Of a DNA stretch of 64,000 nucleotides, positions 46,005 to 55,517 are shown one piece after another (positions within the stretch are counted from its first letter, which is position 1; each line of letters begins with the position of its first letter). The position numbers and the translations under genes are program-made. This DNA is from Tropicimonas sp. IMCC34043 (GTDB lineage Bacteria; Pseudomonadota; Alphaproteobacteria; Rhodobacterales; Rhodobacteraceae), in assembly GCF_003390845.1 (NCBI RefSeq), contig NZ_QMEK01000007.1, positions 62,001-126,000 on the forward strand, in the 5' to 3' direction. The notes below the pieces were generated by a model, which saw nothing but the letters and a program-made list of their open reading frames with translations, did not search any database and had not been told where the DNA came from.

Positions 46005-46700
46005 ATGACCCATTCCGACGACCTGCTTGTGCTGCGCCCGATTGGTGTCGAGGTTGCCGACCGGCTGGAGGCGGCGATCGTGCGCGAATCCTTCGCGCCG
46101 GGCGAGAACCTGCGCGAGATGGAGATCTGCGCCCGCTTTGGCGTGTCGCGCTCGCCGCTTCGCGAGGCGTTCCAGATCCTCGAGAACCGCGGCCTGGTGG
46201 AGCGCCGGCCGCGGCTCGGCACACGGGTGACCGAGTTGTCGGTGACGCTGCTCGACGAGATATCGACCTGCCGGATCCCTCTCGAAGCCACGTGCAGCCG
46301 AATCCTGGCCGAGCGGGAGGACCACGCAGAGATCGCGCGCGCGCTTGGCGTCGAGCTTGCCGCGATGCGGCACGCCAAGGCCGGGCGCGATCCGCTTGCC
46401 GGATTCGAGGCCAACGTGCGCATGACCGCCCTGCTGCACGCGCGGTGCGGAAACTCGGTGCTGACCCGGCTGCTGGACCAGCTCGACACGCAGGCGCTGC
46501 GCTATCGCTTTCGCGCCTATCGCCGGGCGCCCCGAATGCTGGGCGAGATGATCACCGGCAATGCCCGCATGATCGCCGAAATCCGCGCCGGTTGCGGGCC
46601 GGCGGCGGCCGAGGTAACCGCAGAACTGGTGGGGCAGGCCTGGCGGACCACACGCAGCCTGTTCCTCGATTCAGAACAGGCAGAGGCGAACGATGGTTGA
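46005..46700 (+). CDS. GntR-family regulator, FCD subfamily
   Basis: A 231-residue regulator with an N-terminal winged helix (about 15-75; NLREMEICARFGVSRSPLREAFQIL) and an all-helical FCD effector domain (about 85-220). The ATG at 46005 has GAGGGG just before it; a TTG at 45993 in the same frame is possible. It is encoded inside the oxygenase-transporter operon and probably represses it through the TTGTATACAA palindrome in front of the first gene. Confidence 0.88.
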   Translation: MTHSDDLLVLRPIGVEVADRLEAAIVRESFAPGENLREMEICARFGVSRSPLREAFQILENRGLVERRPRLGTRVTELSVTLLDEISTCRIPLEATCSRILAEREDHAEIARALGVELAAMRHAKAGRDPLAGFEANVRMTALLHARCGNSVLTRLLDQLDTQALRYRFRAYRRAPRMLGEMITGNARMIAEIRAGCGPAAAEVTAELVGQAWRTTRSLFLDSEQAEANDG

Positions 46701-47622
46701 GCGTGAAGGTATGGCCGAAAGTACTGGTCCCGATATTGCCCTTCTGGGCGGCATGATGGGCACGGTGGTGCGGGAGCTGGAAACCATCGGCACGCTGATC
46801 CCGGTGGAGGAGATCGCGGGGCTTCCGCTGGAACGGCGGCAAAAGATCGCCGTCGCCGTGACCTCGGCGCTGCAGGGGGCGGGGGCCGAACGTCTGGATC
46901 TGCTGCCCGGGGTCCGGCGCGTCGTTTCGGCCGGGGCGGGGGTTGACCGCATCGATCACGCGTATCTGGCGCGGCGTGGCATCGAGCTGTTCGACACCGG
47001 ATCGCTGGTCAGTTCGGACACCGCCGAGATGGCCGTCGGGCTGGTGTTTGCCATCGGGCGCGACATGGTGCGGGCCGACGATCATGTGCGCTCGGGCCGC
47101 TGGGCCAAGGCGCATTTCGGCCCTCGGATGCGGGTGACGGGCAAGACCGTCGGCATTGCGGGGCTGGGCCGGATCGGCCGGCTGGTGGCCGAGCGGCTGC
47201 AGGGCGCGGGGCTGCGCCCGGTCTATCATTCGCGTAGGCCCAAACCCGATGCGCCCTGGCCCTATGAACCCGATCTGACCGCGCTTGCCGCACGCTCGGA
47301 TTTCCTTGTCCTGGCGGTGCCGGGCGGGGACGAGACGAAGGGCATGATCGATGCGGGCGTGCTGGCCGCACTCGGTCCCCGCGGCTATCTGGTCAATGTC
47401 TCGCGCGGCACCGTCGTCGATCAGGAGGCGCTGATTGCCGCCCTTCGCGACGGGGTGATTGCGGGCGCGGCGCTGGACGTGTTCGAGAACGAGCCCGATC
47501 CCGACCCGCGGCTGCGGGATCTGCCCAACACCATCCTGACCCCGCATATCGCGGCGATCACCGAGTCCTATTTCGACGAACTGGCGACCGAGATCGGCCA
47601 GCGCGTGCGCGAGGTTGTGTAG
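46693..47622 (+). CDS. D-isomer-specific 2-hydroxyacid dehydrogenase
   Basis: A 309-residue NAD(P)-dependent dehydrogenase. The Rossmann motif GLGRIG is at 157-162. The catalytic triad is Arg238 (NVSRGTVVD), Glu267 (DVFENEP) and His285 (TPHIA). Arg after the cofactor beta-strand (YHSRRPK) suggests NADPH use. The start overlaps the regulator gene by 8 bp. It would interconvert a 2-ketoacid and a D-2-hydroxyacid at the end of the pathway; substrate unknown. Confidence 0.9.
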   Translation: MVEREGMAESTGPDIALLGGMMGTVVRELETIGTLIPVEEIAGLPLERRQKIAVAVTSALQGAGAERLDLLPGVRRVVSAGAGVDRIDHAYLARRGIELFDTGSLVSSDTAEMAVGLVFAIGRDMVRADDHVRSGRWAKAHFGPRMRVTGKTVGIAGLGRIGRLVAERLQGAGLRPVYHSRRPKPDAPWPYEPDLTALAARSDFLVLAVPGGDETKGMIDAGVLAALGPRGYLVNVSRGTVVDQEALIAALRDGVIAGAALDVFENEPDPDPRLRDLPNTILTPHIAAITESYFDELATEIGQRVREVV

Positions 47623-47628
47623 CGGCAT

Positions 47629-47669
47629 CGGCTGACCGACGCCGCACCCGCAGGGTCGGGGCTCAGCCG
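47629..47669. terminator. Convergent hairpin between dehydrogenase and sugar ATPase genes
   Basis: CGGCTGA and CCGAC (47629-47640) pair with GTCGG and TCAGCCG (47655-47669) with a 3-nt bulge. It overlaps the stop codon of the minus-strand gene. There is no T-run. Confidence 0.4.
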
Positions 47670-48736
47670 GCTTCGGGCAGGAACAGGCGGGCGCGGGCCG
47701 GATCGAAGGTCAGGCTGATCTCGTCGTCCGTCGAGAACAGCGCATCCTCGGGCAGCGCCGCCACCAGTTTCGAGCCGTCGGCGCGGGCGATGTCGAGGAT
47801 CGTCTCGGTCCCCAGCCGTTCGGTGAAGGCGACCTTGCCATGCAGCTTGCCGGTGGCTGCGTCATGCGAGGGGGTCAGGTATTGCGGCCTTATGCCCAGA
47901 ACCAGCCTGTCGCCGGCGCGGCCCGGGGTTGCGGTCGGGATCTCGACCGGATCGAGCGAGGCCGCCTCGACCACATGGCCCCTGGCGGTGGTTTCGCGCA
48001 CCGTCACGTCGATCAGGTTCATGGCAGGCGAGCCGATGAAGCGGGCGACGAACAGGTTGGCGGGTTCGTGGTACAGATCCATCGGCGCGCCGATCTGCAT
48101 GACCTTGCCGTCCTTCAGCACCACGATCTTGTCGGCCAGCGTCATCGCCTCGACCTGGTCGTGGGTGACATAGATCATCGTCGCATCGAGCTGCTTGTGC
48201 AGCTTGCCGATCTCCATCCGCATGTCCATGCGCAGCGCGGCATCGAGGTTCGAGAGCGGTTCGTCGAACAGGAAGACCTGCGGCTTGCGCACGATGGCGC
48301 GGCCGATGGCAACGCGCTGGCGCTGGCCGCCCGACAACTGGCTGGGGCGGCGGTCGAGCAGGTGTTCCATCTGCAGGATGCGCGCCGCCTCGTTGACCCG
48401 CTCGTTCCATTCGTCCTTCTTCACCCGGGCGATGGTCAGCCCGAAGCCGATGTTCTCGCGCACCGTCATGTGCGGGAAGATCGCATAGGACTGGAACACC
48501 ATGGCGATGCCGCGTTCCTTTGGCGCGACATCGTTGACCCGGCGGCCGCCGATTTCCAGATCGCCGCCCGAGATATCCTCGAGCCCCGCGATCATGCGCA
48601 GCAAGGTGGACTTGCCACAGCCCGAGGGGCCGACGAAGACGACGAATTCGCCATCCTCGACCTCGATGTCGACGCCCTTGATGACATGGGCCTCGCCATA
48701 GCTTTTCTTCAGGTTCTTGAGGGACAGGGTTGCCAT
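47663..48736 (-). CDS. Sugar ABC transporter ATP-binding protein (UgpC/MsmK/MalK type)
   Basis: A 357-residue ATPase. Walker [10 protein letters not shown] is at 36-44, signature [15 protein letters not shown], Walker [12 protein letters not shown]-loop [16 protein letters not shown], and a C-terminal TOBE regulatory domain (about 240-355). It is the last gene of the sugar operon and energises the MalF/MalG-type permeases. Confidence 0.93.
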   Translation of the reverse strand: MATLSLKNLKKSYGEAHVIKGVDIEVEDGEFVVFVGPSGCGKSTLLRMIAGLEDISGGDLEIGGRRVNDVAPKERGIAMVFQSYAIFPHMTVRENIGFGLTIARVKKDEWNERVNEAARILQMEHLLDRRPSQLSGGQRQRVAIGRAIVRKPQVFLFDEPLSNLDAALRMDMRMEIGKLHKQLDATMIYVTHDQVEAMTLADKIVVLKDGKVMQIGAPMDLYHEPANLFVARFIGSPAMNLIDVTVRETTARGHVVEAASLDPVEIPTATPGRAGDRLVLGIRPQYLTPSHDAATGKLHGKVAFTERLGTETILDIARADGSKLVAALPEDALFSTDDEISLTFDPARARLFLPEAG

Positions 48737-48740
48737 GATG

Positions 48741-49736
48741 TCAGTCCTCCGCGCGCCCTTGCGGCGCCTGCAGGGTCAGATTGCCGTCGGGGTCGAGCCA
48801 GACCGGCTCGGGATCCATGACATAGCCGCCAAAGTGGCCCTTGCCGCCGTCCATGAAGCCGATGATCCGCAGCCCGGCGTCGGTCTGCAGGATGCGCGCG
48901 GCATAGCGGCGGTTCGGCACTGCGCCGTCGAGGAACGGGGCCTCGGGCAGGCGGAACGGGCCGCGCGGGCTGTCGCCGACCAGATAGTGATTGCCCGACA
49001 GCGGCGGGCCGTTGCGGGCGATCTCGGCCCTCGACCAGTGGTCTGCCCCGGTGCAGAACAGGCAGAACCAGCGCCCGCCGGCCTGAAACACCTGCGGCAC
49101 CTCCATCTGGCCGAAGGCGCCACCGGCAAAGACCGGCGGCTGCAGCGTCCAGGTCGTCAGGTCGGGCGAGGTGGCAAGGCCGATGGTGCCGCCTGCGTTC
49201 GGCTCGGCCAGATCGGGCAGGCGGGCGGTGAAAAACATCAGCCAGCCGTCGCCTGCGGGGTCGCGCATCACCCAGGGATCGCGCATCGCCCGGTCGTGCC
49301 AGAACCCCACCATATGCGGCACCTCGTAGTCACGGGCCGTATCCCCGACCAGATCGAGGCAGAGCCCGTCGCCCACCCGCACCCAGCTGTGCAGGTCGCG
49401 CGATGTCGCGTGGCCGATGCGCTGGTAGAGCCCGTCCTCGGCGCGGGTGGTGCCGGTATAGAACAGGTGCCACAGCCCGGCGTCGTCCTGCACCACCGAG
49501 CCGGTCCAGGTGGTGTAGTCGTCCCAGGCCGGGCCGTCGGCGGGGCCGAAACAGGTGCCAAGGTGGGTCCAGTTGGTAAGGTCCCGGCTGACCGCGTGGC
49601 CCTGGCTGACGTTGAAATGGCGCAGGTTCGGGTCGCCGAGCGATTTGTCGGCCTGCAGGAAATAGCCATGCCAGGTGTCGCCGTCGCGGGCATACCAGCT
49701 GTCCCAGATCCATTTGTCGTGAAGCGAGAGTGTCAT
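48741..49736 (-). CDS. GH32/GH68-like (clan GH-J) beta-fructosidase
   Basis: A 331-residue five-bladed beta-propeller-type hydrolase. Trp11-Asp12 in WIWDSWYA matches the nucleophile region of GH68/GH32, RDP at 152-154 the transition-state stabilising motif, and Glu212 in QMEVPQVF the probable acid/base. There is no signal peptide, so it acts in the cytoplasm on imported sugar. Placed between the permeases and the ATPase of a CUT1-type importer, it probably hydrolyses sucrose or a fructo-oligosaccharide. The ATG at 49736 is used; the longer frame runs into the permease gene. Confidence 0.8.
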   Translation of the reverse strand: MTLSLHDKWIWDSWYARDGDTWHGYFLQADKSLGDPNLRHFNVSQGHAVSRDLTNWTHLGTCFGPADGPAWDDYTTWTGSVVQDDAGLWHLFYTGTTRAEDGLYQRIGHATSRDLHSWVRVGDGLCLDLVGDTARDYEVPHMVGFWHDRAMRDPWVMRDPAGDGWLMFFTARLPDLAEPNAGGTIGLATSPDLTTWTLQPPVFAGGAFGQMEVPQVFQAGGRWFCLFCTGADHWSRAEIARNGPPLSGNHYLVGDSPRGPFRLPEAPFLDGAVPNRRYAARILQTDAGLRIIGFMDGGKGHFGGYVMDPEPVWLDPDGNLTLQAPQGRAED

Positions 49737-49746
49737 GTCTTTGTCC

Positions 49747-50628
49747 TCAGCCCTTGACGCCGGTCGAGGCGATCGAGGCAATGAAGGCCCGTTGCAGGGC
49801 AAGATAGAAGGCAAGCACCGGAACCGTGATCAGGGTCAGATAGGCCATGACCTCGCCCCAGGCGATCTGAAGCTGGAAGAAGTACTGCAGCCCCACCATC
49901 ACCGGGCGATAGGATTCCGATTGCACCGTGATCAGCGGCCAGATGTATTGCTCGTTGTACATCTTCAGGGTCTTCAGGATCGCGGCGGTGGCGATCACCG
50001 GCCCCGACAGCGGCATGACCACGCGGGTGTAGACCTGCCACCAGGTGGCGCCCTCGACCCGCGCCGCCTCGATCAGCTCGCGCGGCAGATCCTTGAAATA
50101 CTGCACGAACAGGAACACGGTCAGCGCGTCGGCGATCCAGGGGATGATCTGCACCCGGTAGCTGTCGAGCCAGCCATAGGTGACGCCCTCGACCCCGATC
50201 CAGGGCAGTTTCGAGACGATCAGCAGCAGCGGGATGGCAATCGTCTCGAACGGAATGATCAGCGTCGCGAGCACGACGGAAAACAGCAGCCCGCGCCCGA
50301 ACCAGTGCAGATAGGTGAAGGCGAAGGCCGCGAGCGAACACAGCAGAAGCGACAGCGATACCGTGATCACCGTCACCAGCACCGAATTGAACACGAACCG
50401 GCCGATCGGGGCGCGCTGGAACGCGGCCCGGTAATTGTCGAGGCTGATGTCGCCCACCGGCAGGAAGGCCCGCAGGCTGCCGGTATCGGCCAGAAGCTGA
50501 TGATCGGGTTTCAGCGACGAGACGATCATGAACACGATCGGAAACAGGAAGACGACCGCCACGACGCTCAACACCAGATAGCGGCTGAGGCGTCTGAGGC
50601 CATGGTTGGCAGGATTGATCGCAGCCAT
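49747..50628 (-). CDS. Sugar ABC transporter permease, MalG type
   Basis: A 293-residue CUT1 permease with six helices and the EAA loop ELIEAARVEGATWWQVYTRVVMPLSGP. The start codon shares one base with the stop of the preceding permease gene (TGATG). The first helix is near residues 15-37. Confidence 0.92.
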   Translation of the reverse strand: MAAINPANHGLRRLSRYLVLSVVAVVFLFPIVFMIVSSLKPDHQLLADTGSLRAFLPVGDISLDNYRAAFQRAPIGRFVFNSVLVTVITVSLSLLLCSLAAFAFTYLHWFGRGLLFSVVLATLIIPFETIAIPLLLIVSKLPWIGVEGVTYGWLDSYRVQIIPWIADALTVFLFVQYFKDLPRELIEAARVEGATWWQVYTRVVMPLSGPVIATAAILKTLKMYNEQYIWPLITVQSESYRPVMVGLQYFFQLQIAWGEVMAYLTLITVPVLAFYLALQRAFIASIASTGVKG

Positions 50629-51701
50629 CAGTTCTTCTCCCGGGTTAGCCAGCGCTGGACCAGCGAGATCGACAGCACGATCAGGAACAGGATCACCGAA
50701 ATCGCCGATCCGCCGGAAATGTCCTGCTTGCCATAGCCGCGCTGGACCGCCTGGAAGACCAGTGTCTGGGTGGCGTCGCGCGGGCCGCCGTTCGTCATCA
50801 CGTCGACCTGTGCGAAGATCGCGAAGGCCTGCATGGTGATGACGATCAGGATCAGCACCGCGGTGTTGCGCAGTCCCGGCCAGGTGACATGGCGGAAGGT
50901 CTGCCAGGGGCTCGACCCCTCGATCCGGGCGGCCTCGTAGAGCGTCGGGCTGATCGTTTGCAGCCCCGACAGCCAGATCACCATGTGAAACCCGACCGCC
51001 TGCCAGATCGACATTGCGATGATGGCGCCAAGGGCGGTCGAGGGGTTTCCCAGCCAGTCGACCGGCCTGAACAGGCCGAAGCTGAGCACCGAGAGGATGT
51101 TGTTCAAAAGCCCGTTGTCGCCCGAATAGATGAACCGCCAGAGCAGCGAGACGACGACGATCGAGACCACGACCGGCATGAAATAGATCGTTCGGAAGAC
51201 GTTGATGCCGCGCAGCCGCTGGTTGATCAGCAGTGCCAGCAGCAGGGCAAGGCCCGCCTGCAACGGGGCGACGATCAGCACGAAGGTGAAGGTGTTGACC
51301 AGCGCCTTCATGAACACGACGTCCTTGGCCACGACGACCTTTTGGGTGTCGCCCGACTGCCAGCGGAACCATTCCCGCATCCCGTCAAGCCGGGGATGAT
51401 CGGGGTTGTTGCGGGTGAAGTTGCGCACGCGGGGATAGTCCGGCGTGCCGTCCGCCCCGCGCAGGATCTGGCCGCCCGCGTCGCGTTCGGGTTCGAGCGT
51501 GATCACGCCAAGGCCCAGCAGGTCGCGGTAATTCGCCAGCCCCACGAAGGCTGTCGGATTGGGCGAGATCAGGCGCTGGTTGGTCAGCGACAGCCCGAAG
51601 GCAAAGAAGAACGGGACGATGATGAAGAGTGCGATCAGACCGAAGCCGGGCAGCGCAAAGGCCCATCCGGCACGGTTCGATCGTGTGAGCTTCGACGCCA
51701 T
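50628..51701 (-). CDS. Sugar ABC transporter permease, MalF type
   Basis: A 357-residue CUT1 permease. The first helix (about 12-35) is followed by a long periplasmic insert (about 60-125), then the remaining helices and the EAA loop TLYEAARIEGSSPWQTFRHVTWPG. It follows the binding-protein gene after a 63-bp gap with a hairpin. Confidence 0.92.
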   Translation of the reverse strand: MASKLTRSNRAGWAFALPGFGLIALFIIVPFFFAFGLSLTNQRLISPNPTAFVGLANYRDLLGLGVITLEPERDAGGQILRGADGTPDYPRVRNFTRNNPDHPRLDGMREWFRWQSGDTQKVVVAKDVVFMKALVNTFTFVLIVAPLQAGLALLLALLINQRLRGINVFRTIYFMPVVVSIVVVSLLWRFIYSGDNGLLNNILSVLSFGLFRPVDWLGNPSTALGAIIAMSIWQAVGFHMVIWLSGLQTISPTLYEAARIEGSSPWQTFRHVTWPGLRNTAVLILIVITMQAFAIFAQVDVMTNGGPRDATQTLVFQAVQRGYGKQDISGGSAISVILFLIVLSISLVQRWLTREKN

Positions 51702-51727
51702 GGCCGGCCCCCCGATTGGATTGCGGC

Positions 51728-51750
51728 GGGCCCCGCGATGCGCGGGACCC
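51728..51750 (-). other. Intercistronic hairpin after the sugar-binding protein gene
   Basis: GGGCCCCGCG and CGCGGGACCC pair with one mismatch around a 3-nt loop, 14 bp after the binding-protein stop. It probably protects the upstream message. Confidence 0.45.
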
Positions 51751-51764
51751 GGTGTGGCAAGGGA

Positions 51765-53018
51765 TCAGTGGCCGTAGCCGTCGTTCTTCTGGATGTCGGC
51801 GTCGATCTCGTCGGCGGCGGCATCGAGGCTGTCGATCACGTCGGCACCGTTGGCGATGTCTGCGACCGCCTTTTCGAAGACCTTCGCCATCACGACATAG
51901 CCGGGCGAGACCGGGCGGATCAGTGCCTGCTGTTCGGACAGGTCATAGAACACCGCCATGTCGCCATCGGGGCCATAATGCTTGCTGGCGGCGGCGGCCG
52001 TCGCGGTCGCGGGGACCAGCCCCAGCGTATCCGAGAAGGCGGTGATATAGCGGTCTTGCATCAGGTGTTCGATGAAGGCGCGCGCGCCGTCGGGATGCTC
52101 GGAGGTGGCCGCGATGCCGAACTGCCAGGAGCCTGCGCCGATCTTCGGGCCATGGCCGAAATCGGGCGCGGGCAGGAACAGCACGTCGTCGCCGAAGGCG
52201 TCGAGCACGGTTGCGGCCGTCCAGTTTCCGTTCCAGGTGATCGCATATTTGCCGTCGAGGAAGCCGGTATCGCGCGAGGCCGGATCCTGGCCTGTGCCCG
52301 GTGTCATGTCATTGGCAAACAGCGCCTGCCACCATTCGCCAAAGGCGATCCCGGCGTCGCCGTTCAGCACGCCATCGGCAGATTGATAGCCGTCGCGATC
52401 GACGATATCGCCGCCAAAGCTCTGCAGGAACGGGCTGAAGGCATAGGGATACCATTCCCCGGTCCAGGCCATGCCGACGTCGAGCGGATAGTCGAAATCG
52501 CCCGAGGCCTTCAGTGTGGCAAGGACCTCGTCGAACTCGTCGCCGGTCCAGGGCTGGTCGAGCGTCGGGATGCGGATGCCGTATTTCTCCAGCGTCGACT
52601 TGCGCGTCATCATCGCGACCGCGGCGTCCCAGAGACCGACGGAATAGATCTGGCCGTCCCAGCGGCCGACGGTCGAGGGCAGGAACGCGGCAACCTGCGC
52701 CTCGTCGAGCCCGAGCGGCTGCAGATAGCCCGACCAGGCCCAGTTCGGCATCACCGGGCCATCGACGTCGAGGATGTCGGGCAGGCTGCCCCCCAGCGCA
52801 CCGGCAACGACCGAGTCGTTATAGGCGATCTGCGGAAACGACTGCATGACCACGGTCCAGTCGCTTTGACTGGCGTTGAAATCCTCGATGGCGCCTTTCA
52901 GGATCGCCGCCTCTTCCTCGTTGCCGGCGCCGTGATACCACATCGAGATTTCGGTCTGGGCCTGGGCCACACCGGAGACAAGCGCAAGCGCGCCTGCAAG
53001 CGTCAGGGTCAGTTTCAT
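51765..53018 (-). CDS. Sugar ABC transporter substrate-binding protein (CUT1 family)
   Basis: A 417-residue periplasmic protein (SBP_bac_1). The signal peptide is cleaved near residue 20 (AQAQTE). The mature part begins ISMWYHGAGNEEEAAILKG and is rich in Trp and Asp, as usual for oligosaccharide binders. The start overlaps the LacI-type regulator stop by 4 bp. A fructosidase downstream points to sucrose or fructan fragments as ligand. Confidence 0.92.
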   Translation of the reverse strand: MKLTLTLAGALALVSGVAQAQTEISMWYHGAGNEEEAAILKGAIEDFNASQSDWTVVMQSFPQIAYNDSVVAGALGGSLPDILDVDGPVMPNWAWSGYLQPLGLDEAQVAAFLPSTVGRWDGQIYSVGLWDAAVAMMTRKSTLEKYGIRIPTLDQPWTGDEFDEVLATLKASGDFDYPLDVGMAWTGEWYPYAFSPFLQSFGGDIVDRDGYQSADGVLNGDAGIAFGEWWQALFANDMTPGTGQDPASRDTGFLDGKYAITWNGNWTAATVLDAFGDDVLFLPAPDFGHGPKIGAGSWQFGIAATSEHPDGARAFIEHLMQDRYITAFSDTLGLVPATATAAAASKHYGPDGDMAVFYDLSEQQALIRPVSPGYVVMAKVFEKAVADIANGADVIDSLDAAADEIDADIQKNDGYGH

Positions 53019-54097
53019 GGGGTTCCTCCTCCCTCGGGTTCAAAATCGGGGTCGCAAAGTTCGGTCGCCAGGACCGAGCTGCGCCAGCGGACCGGGCCGT
53101 TCAGCAGCGTCGGCGGCATCGGCCCTGGCGCCTCGTCGGCGATCAGGCGCAGCAGCTTGCGCGCGGCCTCGGCCCCCATCGCGTGATAGGGCAGTTCGAC
53201 CGTGGTCAGCGGCGGATAGAGCGACTCGGCGATCAGCCGGTAATTGTCATAGCCGCAGACCGACATCCGGCCCGGCACCTCGATCCCGCGCGAGCGCAGG
53301 ATGCCATAGGCCTGCATCGCCATCTTGTCGTTGCCGCAGCACAGCACCGTCGGCGGCGCATCGAGGGCGAGCAGCGCGTCGATCACCTGCGCCAGACGCA
53401 GCGCGTCCTGCTCGCGCCCCGGCAGTTCGGCCGGCTGCAGCAGTGCGGGGTCGATCGTCAGCCCCGCGGCGGCATGGGCATCGCGATAGCCCTCGATCCG
53501 CAGCCCGGTCGCGATCAGCGCGTCGGGCAGGGCCAGATAGGCGATGCGCCGGTGCCCGGCCCGGATCAGTTTCGACACCAGCGCGCGCTGGCCCGCCCGG
53601 TCGTCTGGGATGACCGCGGGCGTGCCGGCATCGTCAAAGCAATTGGCGAGGACCACGGGGCTGTCGCCCGAAACCGGCGGCAGCGCGATCTTCTGGTGGT
53701 GGGGGGCGACATAGATCAGCCCCTCGACCCGGTATTGCAGGAACGAGCGCACCAGCCCCGGCACCGTGGCGGCGTTGCCGCCGGTATCGGCGATCATCAG
53801 CGTCATGGCCGAGGCCGTCATGACCTGCTGGATGCCCTGCACGATCTGCAGGTCGGGCAGGCCGCCCGGCTTGCCGTCATGTGCCGCCGAGATCGCGCCG
53901 GTGACCAGACCGACAATGCCCGAGCGGTTCGACCGCATCATCCGCGCCGCGCTGGAGGGCACATAGCCGAGGCTGGTCATCGCCTGTTCGATGGTCTCGC
54001 GGGTTCTGGCGTTCACCGGCGCGTCGCCGTTCAGCACCCGCGACACGGTCTTGGCCGAGACATTGGCAGCCTTCGCAACGTCGTGGATGGTCGCCAT
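53015..54097 (-). CDS. LacI-family transcriptional regulator of the sugar operon
   Basis: A 360-residue repressor with a standard LacI helix-turn-helix (MATIHDVAKAANVSAKTVSRVLNG, 1-24) and a periplasmic-binding-like effector domain (about 60-345; CGNDKMAMQAYGILRSRGIEVPG). It is the first gene of the operon, coupled to the binding-protein gene, and is therefore probably autoregulated through the inverted repeat just upstream. Confidence 0.93.
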   Translation of the reverse strand: MATIHDVAKAANVSAKTVSRVLNGDAPVNARTRETIEQAMTSLGYVPSSAARMMRSNRSGIVGLVTGAISAAHDGKPGGLPDLQIVQGIQQVMTASAMTLMIADTGGNAATVPGLVRSFLQYRVEGLIYVAPHHQKIALPPVSGDSPVVLANCFDDAGTPAVIPDDRAGQRALVSKLIRAGHRRIAYLALPDALIATGLRIEGYRDAHAAAGLTIDPALLQPAELPGREQDALRLAQVIDALLALDAPPTVLCCGNDKMAMQAYGILRSRGIEVPGRMSVCGYDNYRLIAESLYPPLTTVELPYHAMGAEAARKLLRLIADEAPGPMPPTLLNGPVRWRSSVLATELCDPDFEPEGGGTP

Positions 54098-54126
54098 CTG
54101 GTCCCCCCGGCCATGGTGTCATCGCG

Positions 54127-54160
54127 GCATGTCATCGGTGTCATGTCACCGATGACATGC
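54127..54160. promoter_or_regulatory. Operator-like inverted repeat upstream of the LacI gene
   Basis: GCATGTCATCGGTG and its exact complement CACCGATGACATGC are separated by 6 bp (TCATGT), 30-63 bp upstream of the regulator ATG. Shorter TGTCA units inside suggest two overlapping half-site pairs for a LacI-type repressor. Confidence 0.7.
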
Positions 54161-54326
54161 CAGAGTCCGGTGCATGAGTCAACAAATTTGGCGGCGATCC
54201 GGCAGTCCGGATCGGCCGTCCTTCAGGGGCAAAAGGGCAGGGGGCCTTGCAACGGCGTGCGTGCGACAGCCGCGCCGCGGGCGGGCGGGTGGGGCGGGGA
54301 TGGGTGTGAAACCGGTCGGCCCGGGG

Positions 54327-55322
54327 TCAGCCCCGGAACAGGCGGGTCAGGCTCGTTGCGGCATCCCAGACGTCGAACAGGCGGGCATAGTAATGTTCGC
54401 GGGCGACAAAGCCCTTGCGCGCGAAACCCTCGACATCGCCCTGAAGCGCATCGATCAGGCGCAGCAGCCGCCGCCGATGGATTCCGAGCCGGTGCTGAAC
54501 CGGGTCGGCGACAACGCCCGCGAAGGCCGCGGCGAGCGAGGCGATCATCACCAGCACCACGATGGTGCCCGCGGTCAGCGGCGCCGAGGCACCGACCGGG
54601 AACATCCCGTACCAGGCGGTGCCAAGGGTCTGGCCGAGCGGGAATTCGGCGACCGCCGTGCCATGCGCGACCGCATCCGCCAGATTGGGCGCGATCGAGA
54701 TCACGCCGGGCGTCAGGCTGTGGAAGGTCAGCGCACCAACCCCAAGCGTGCAAAGGGCTGTCGTCATTTCGGCCACGGCCGAACGGCTGCCGGCGTATTC
54801 GCCAAGCGACCGCGCCATGCGCCGCGCCAGCGCCTCGGCCCCGGCAGGGTCGATCCGGGTTTGCAGCGCCTCGCCCAGCAGGGGAGAGGTCAGAAGCGTC
54901 TGGGCCAGCACCGCCTTCGGGTCGATCTTCTCGCCCTCGGGCAGCGGGATCTCGAACAGATCGGTCAGCACCAGCGCCTCGATCCGGTGCGAGAGGCGGG
55001 TGGGCAGCATGATGTGCCGCTGGTCGAGCCAGCGCGCCGAAGCCACAAGGCCGAGCCGCCCGCAGAGCGAGGCGACCATGCCCTTGACCACATGCACCGG
55101 CGAGAGGGCGATATTGACCGGCGCGCGCAGGATGTCCCAGCCCGCCGCCGTACGGTGCAGCCGCAGCGTTCCGCGCAGCGTGAAGTTCCGGGTCACGAAG
55201 CCATCGACCCGCGCCCGCCGCGTATCGAAATAACGCGCGATGGCCTCGTCCAGCGCGGCATCGGCGGCGCTGGCGGCCAAGGGGGGCCGGGGATCTGCGG
55301 GGCTTGGATCTGTCTGGGCCAT
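54327..55322 (-). CDS. Hypothetical membrane-associated protein
   Basis: A 331-residue protein. The central-C-terminal part has two hydrophobic segments (about 190-210 and 240-268, ending TIVVLVMIASLAAAFAGVVADP). The N-terminal region holds a conserved-looking amphipathic stretch (RAPVNIALSPVHVVKGMVASLCGRLGL). The C-terminus (HRRRLLRLIDALQGDVEGFARKG) is basic and helical. I do not recognise a characterised family. It is a single gene between the sugar regulator and acuI. Confidence 0.7.
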   Translation of the reverse strand: MAQTDPSPADPRPPLAASAADAALDEAIARYFDTRRARVDGFVTRNFTLRGTLRLHRTAAGWDILRAPVNIALSPVHVVKGMVASLCGRLGLVASARWLDQRHIMLPTRLSHRIEALVLTDLFEIPLPEGEKIDPKAVLAQTLLTSPLLGEALQTRIDPAGAEALARRMARSLGEYAGSRSAVAEMTTALCTLGVGALTFHSLTPGVISIAPNLADAVAHGTAVAEFPLGQTLGTAWYGMFPVGASAPLTAGTIVVLVMIASLAAAFAGVVADPVQHRLGIHRRRLLRLIDALQGDVEGFARKGFVAREHYYARLFDVWDAATSLTRLFRG

Positions 55323-55517
55323 GGTTGCGCGTCGGCTGTCCTGTTGTCCGTCCCGGTCGTTGCGAATGCAAAATGCCGGTCCGGCGGGGCGGTCACTTCA
55401 ACGTGGGGGGCGCGCGCAGCCGTTCAAGACGGCCGGAGGAATTCCCCCCGCCGGGCCGGCGGCTTCCTGCCCGCCGGTCCCGCGTCGCTGACGCTCCTGC
55501 CGCCGAACCCCCGCCGC

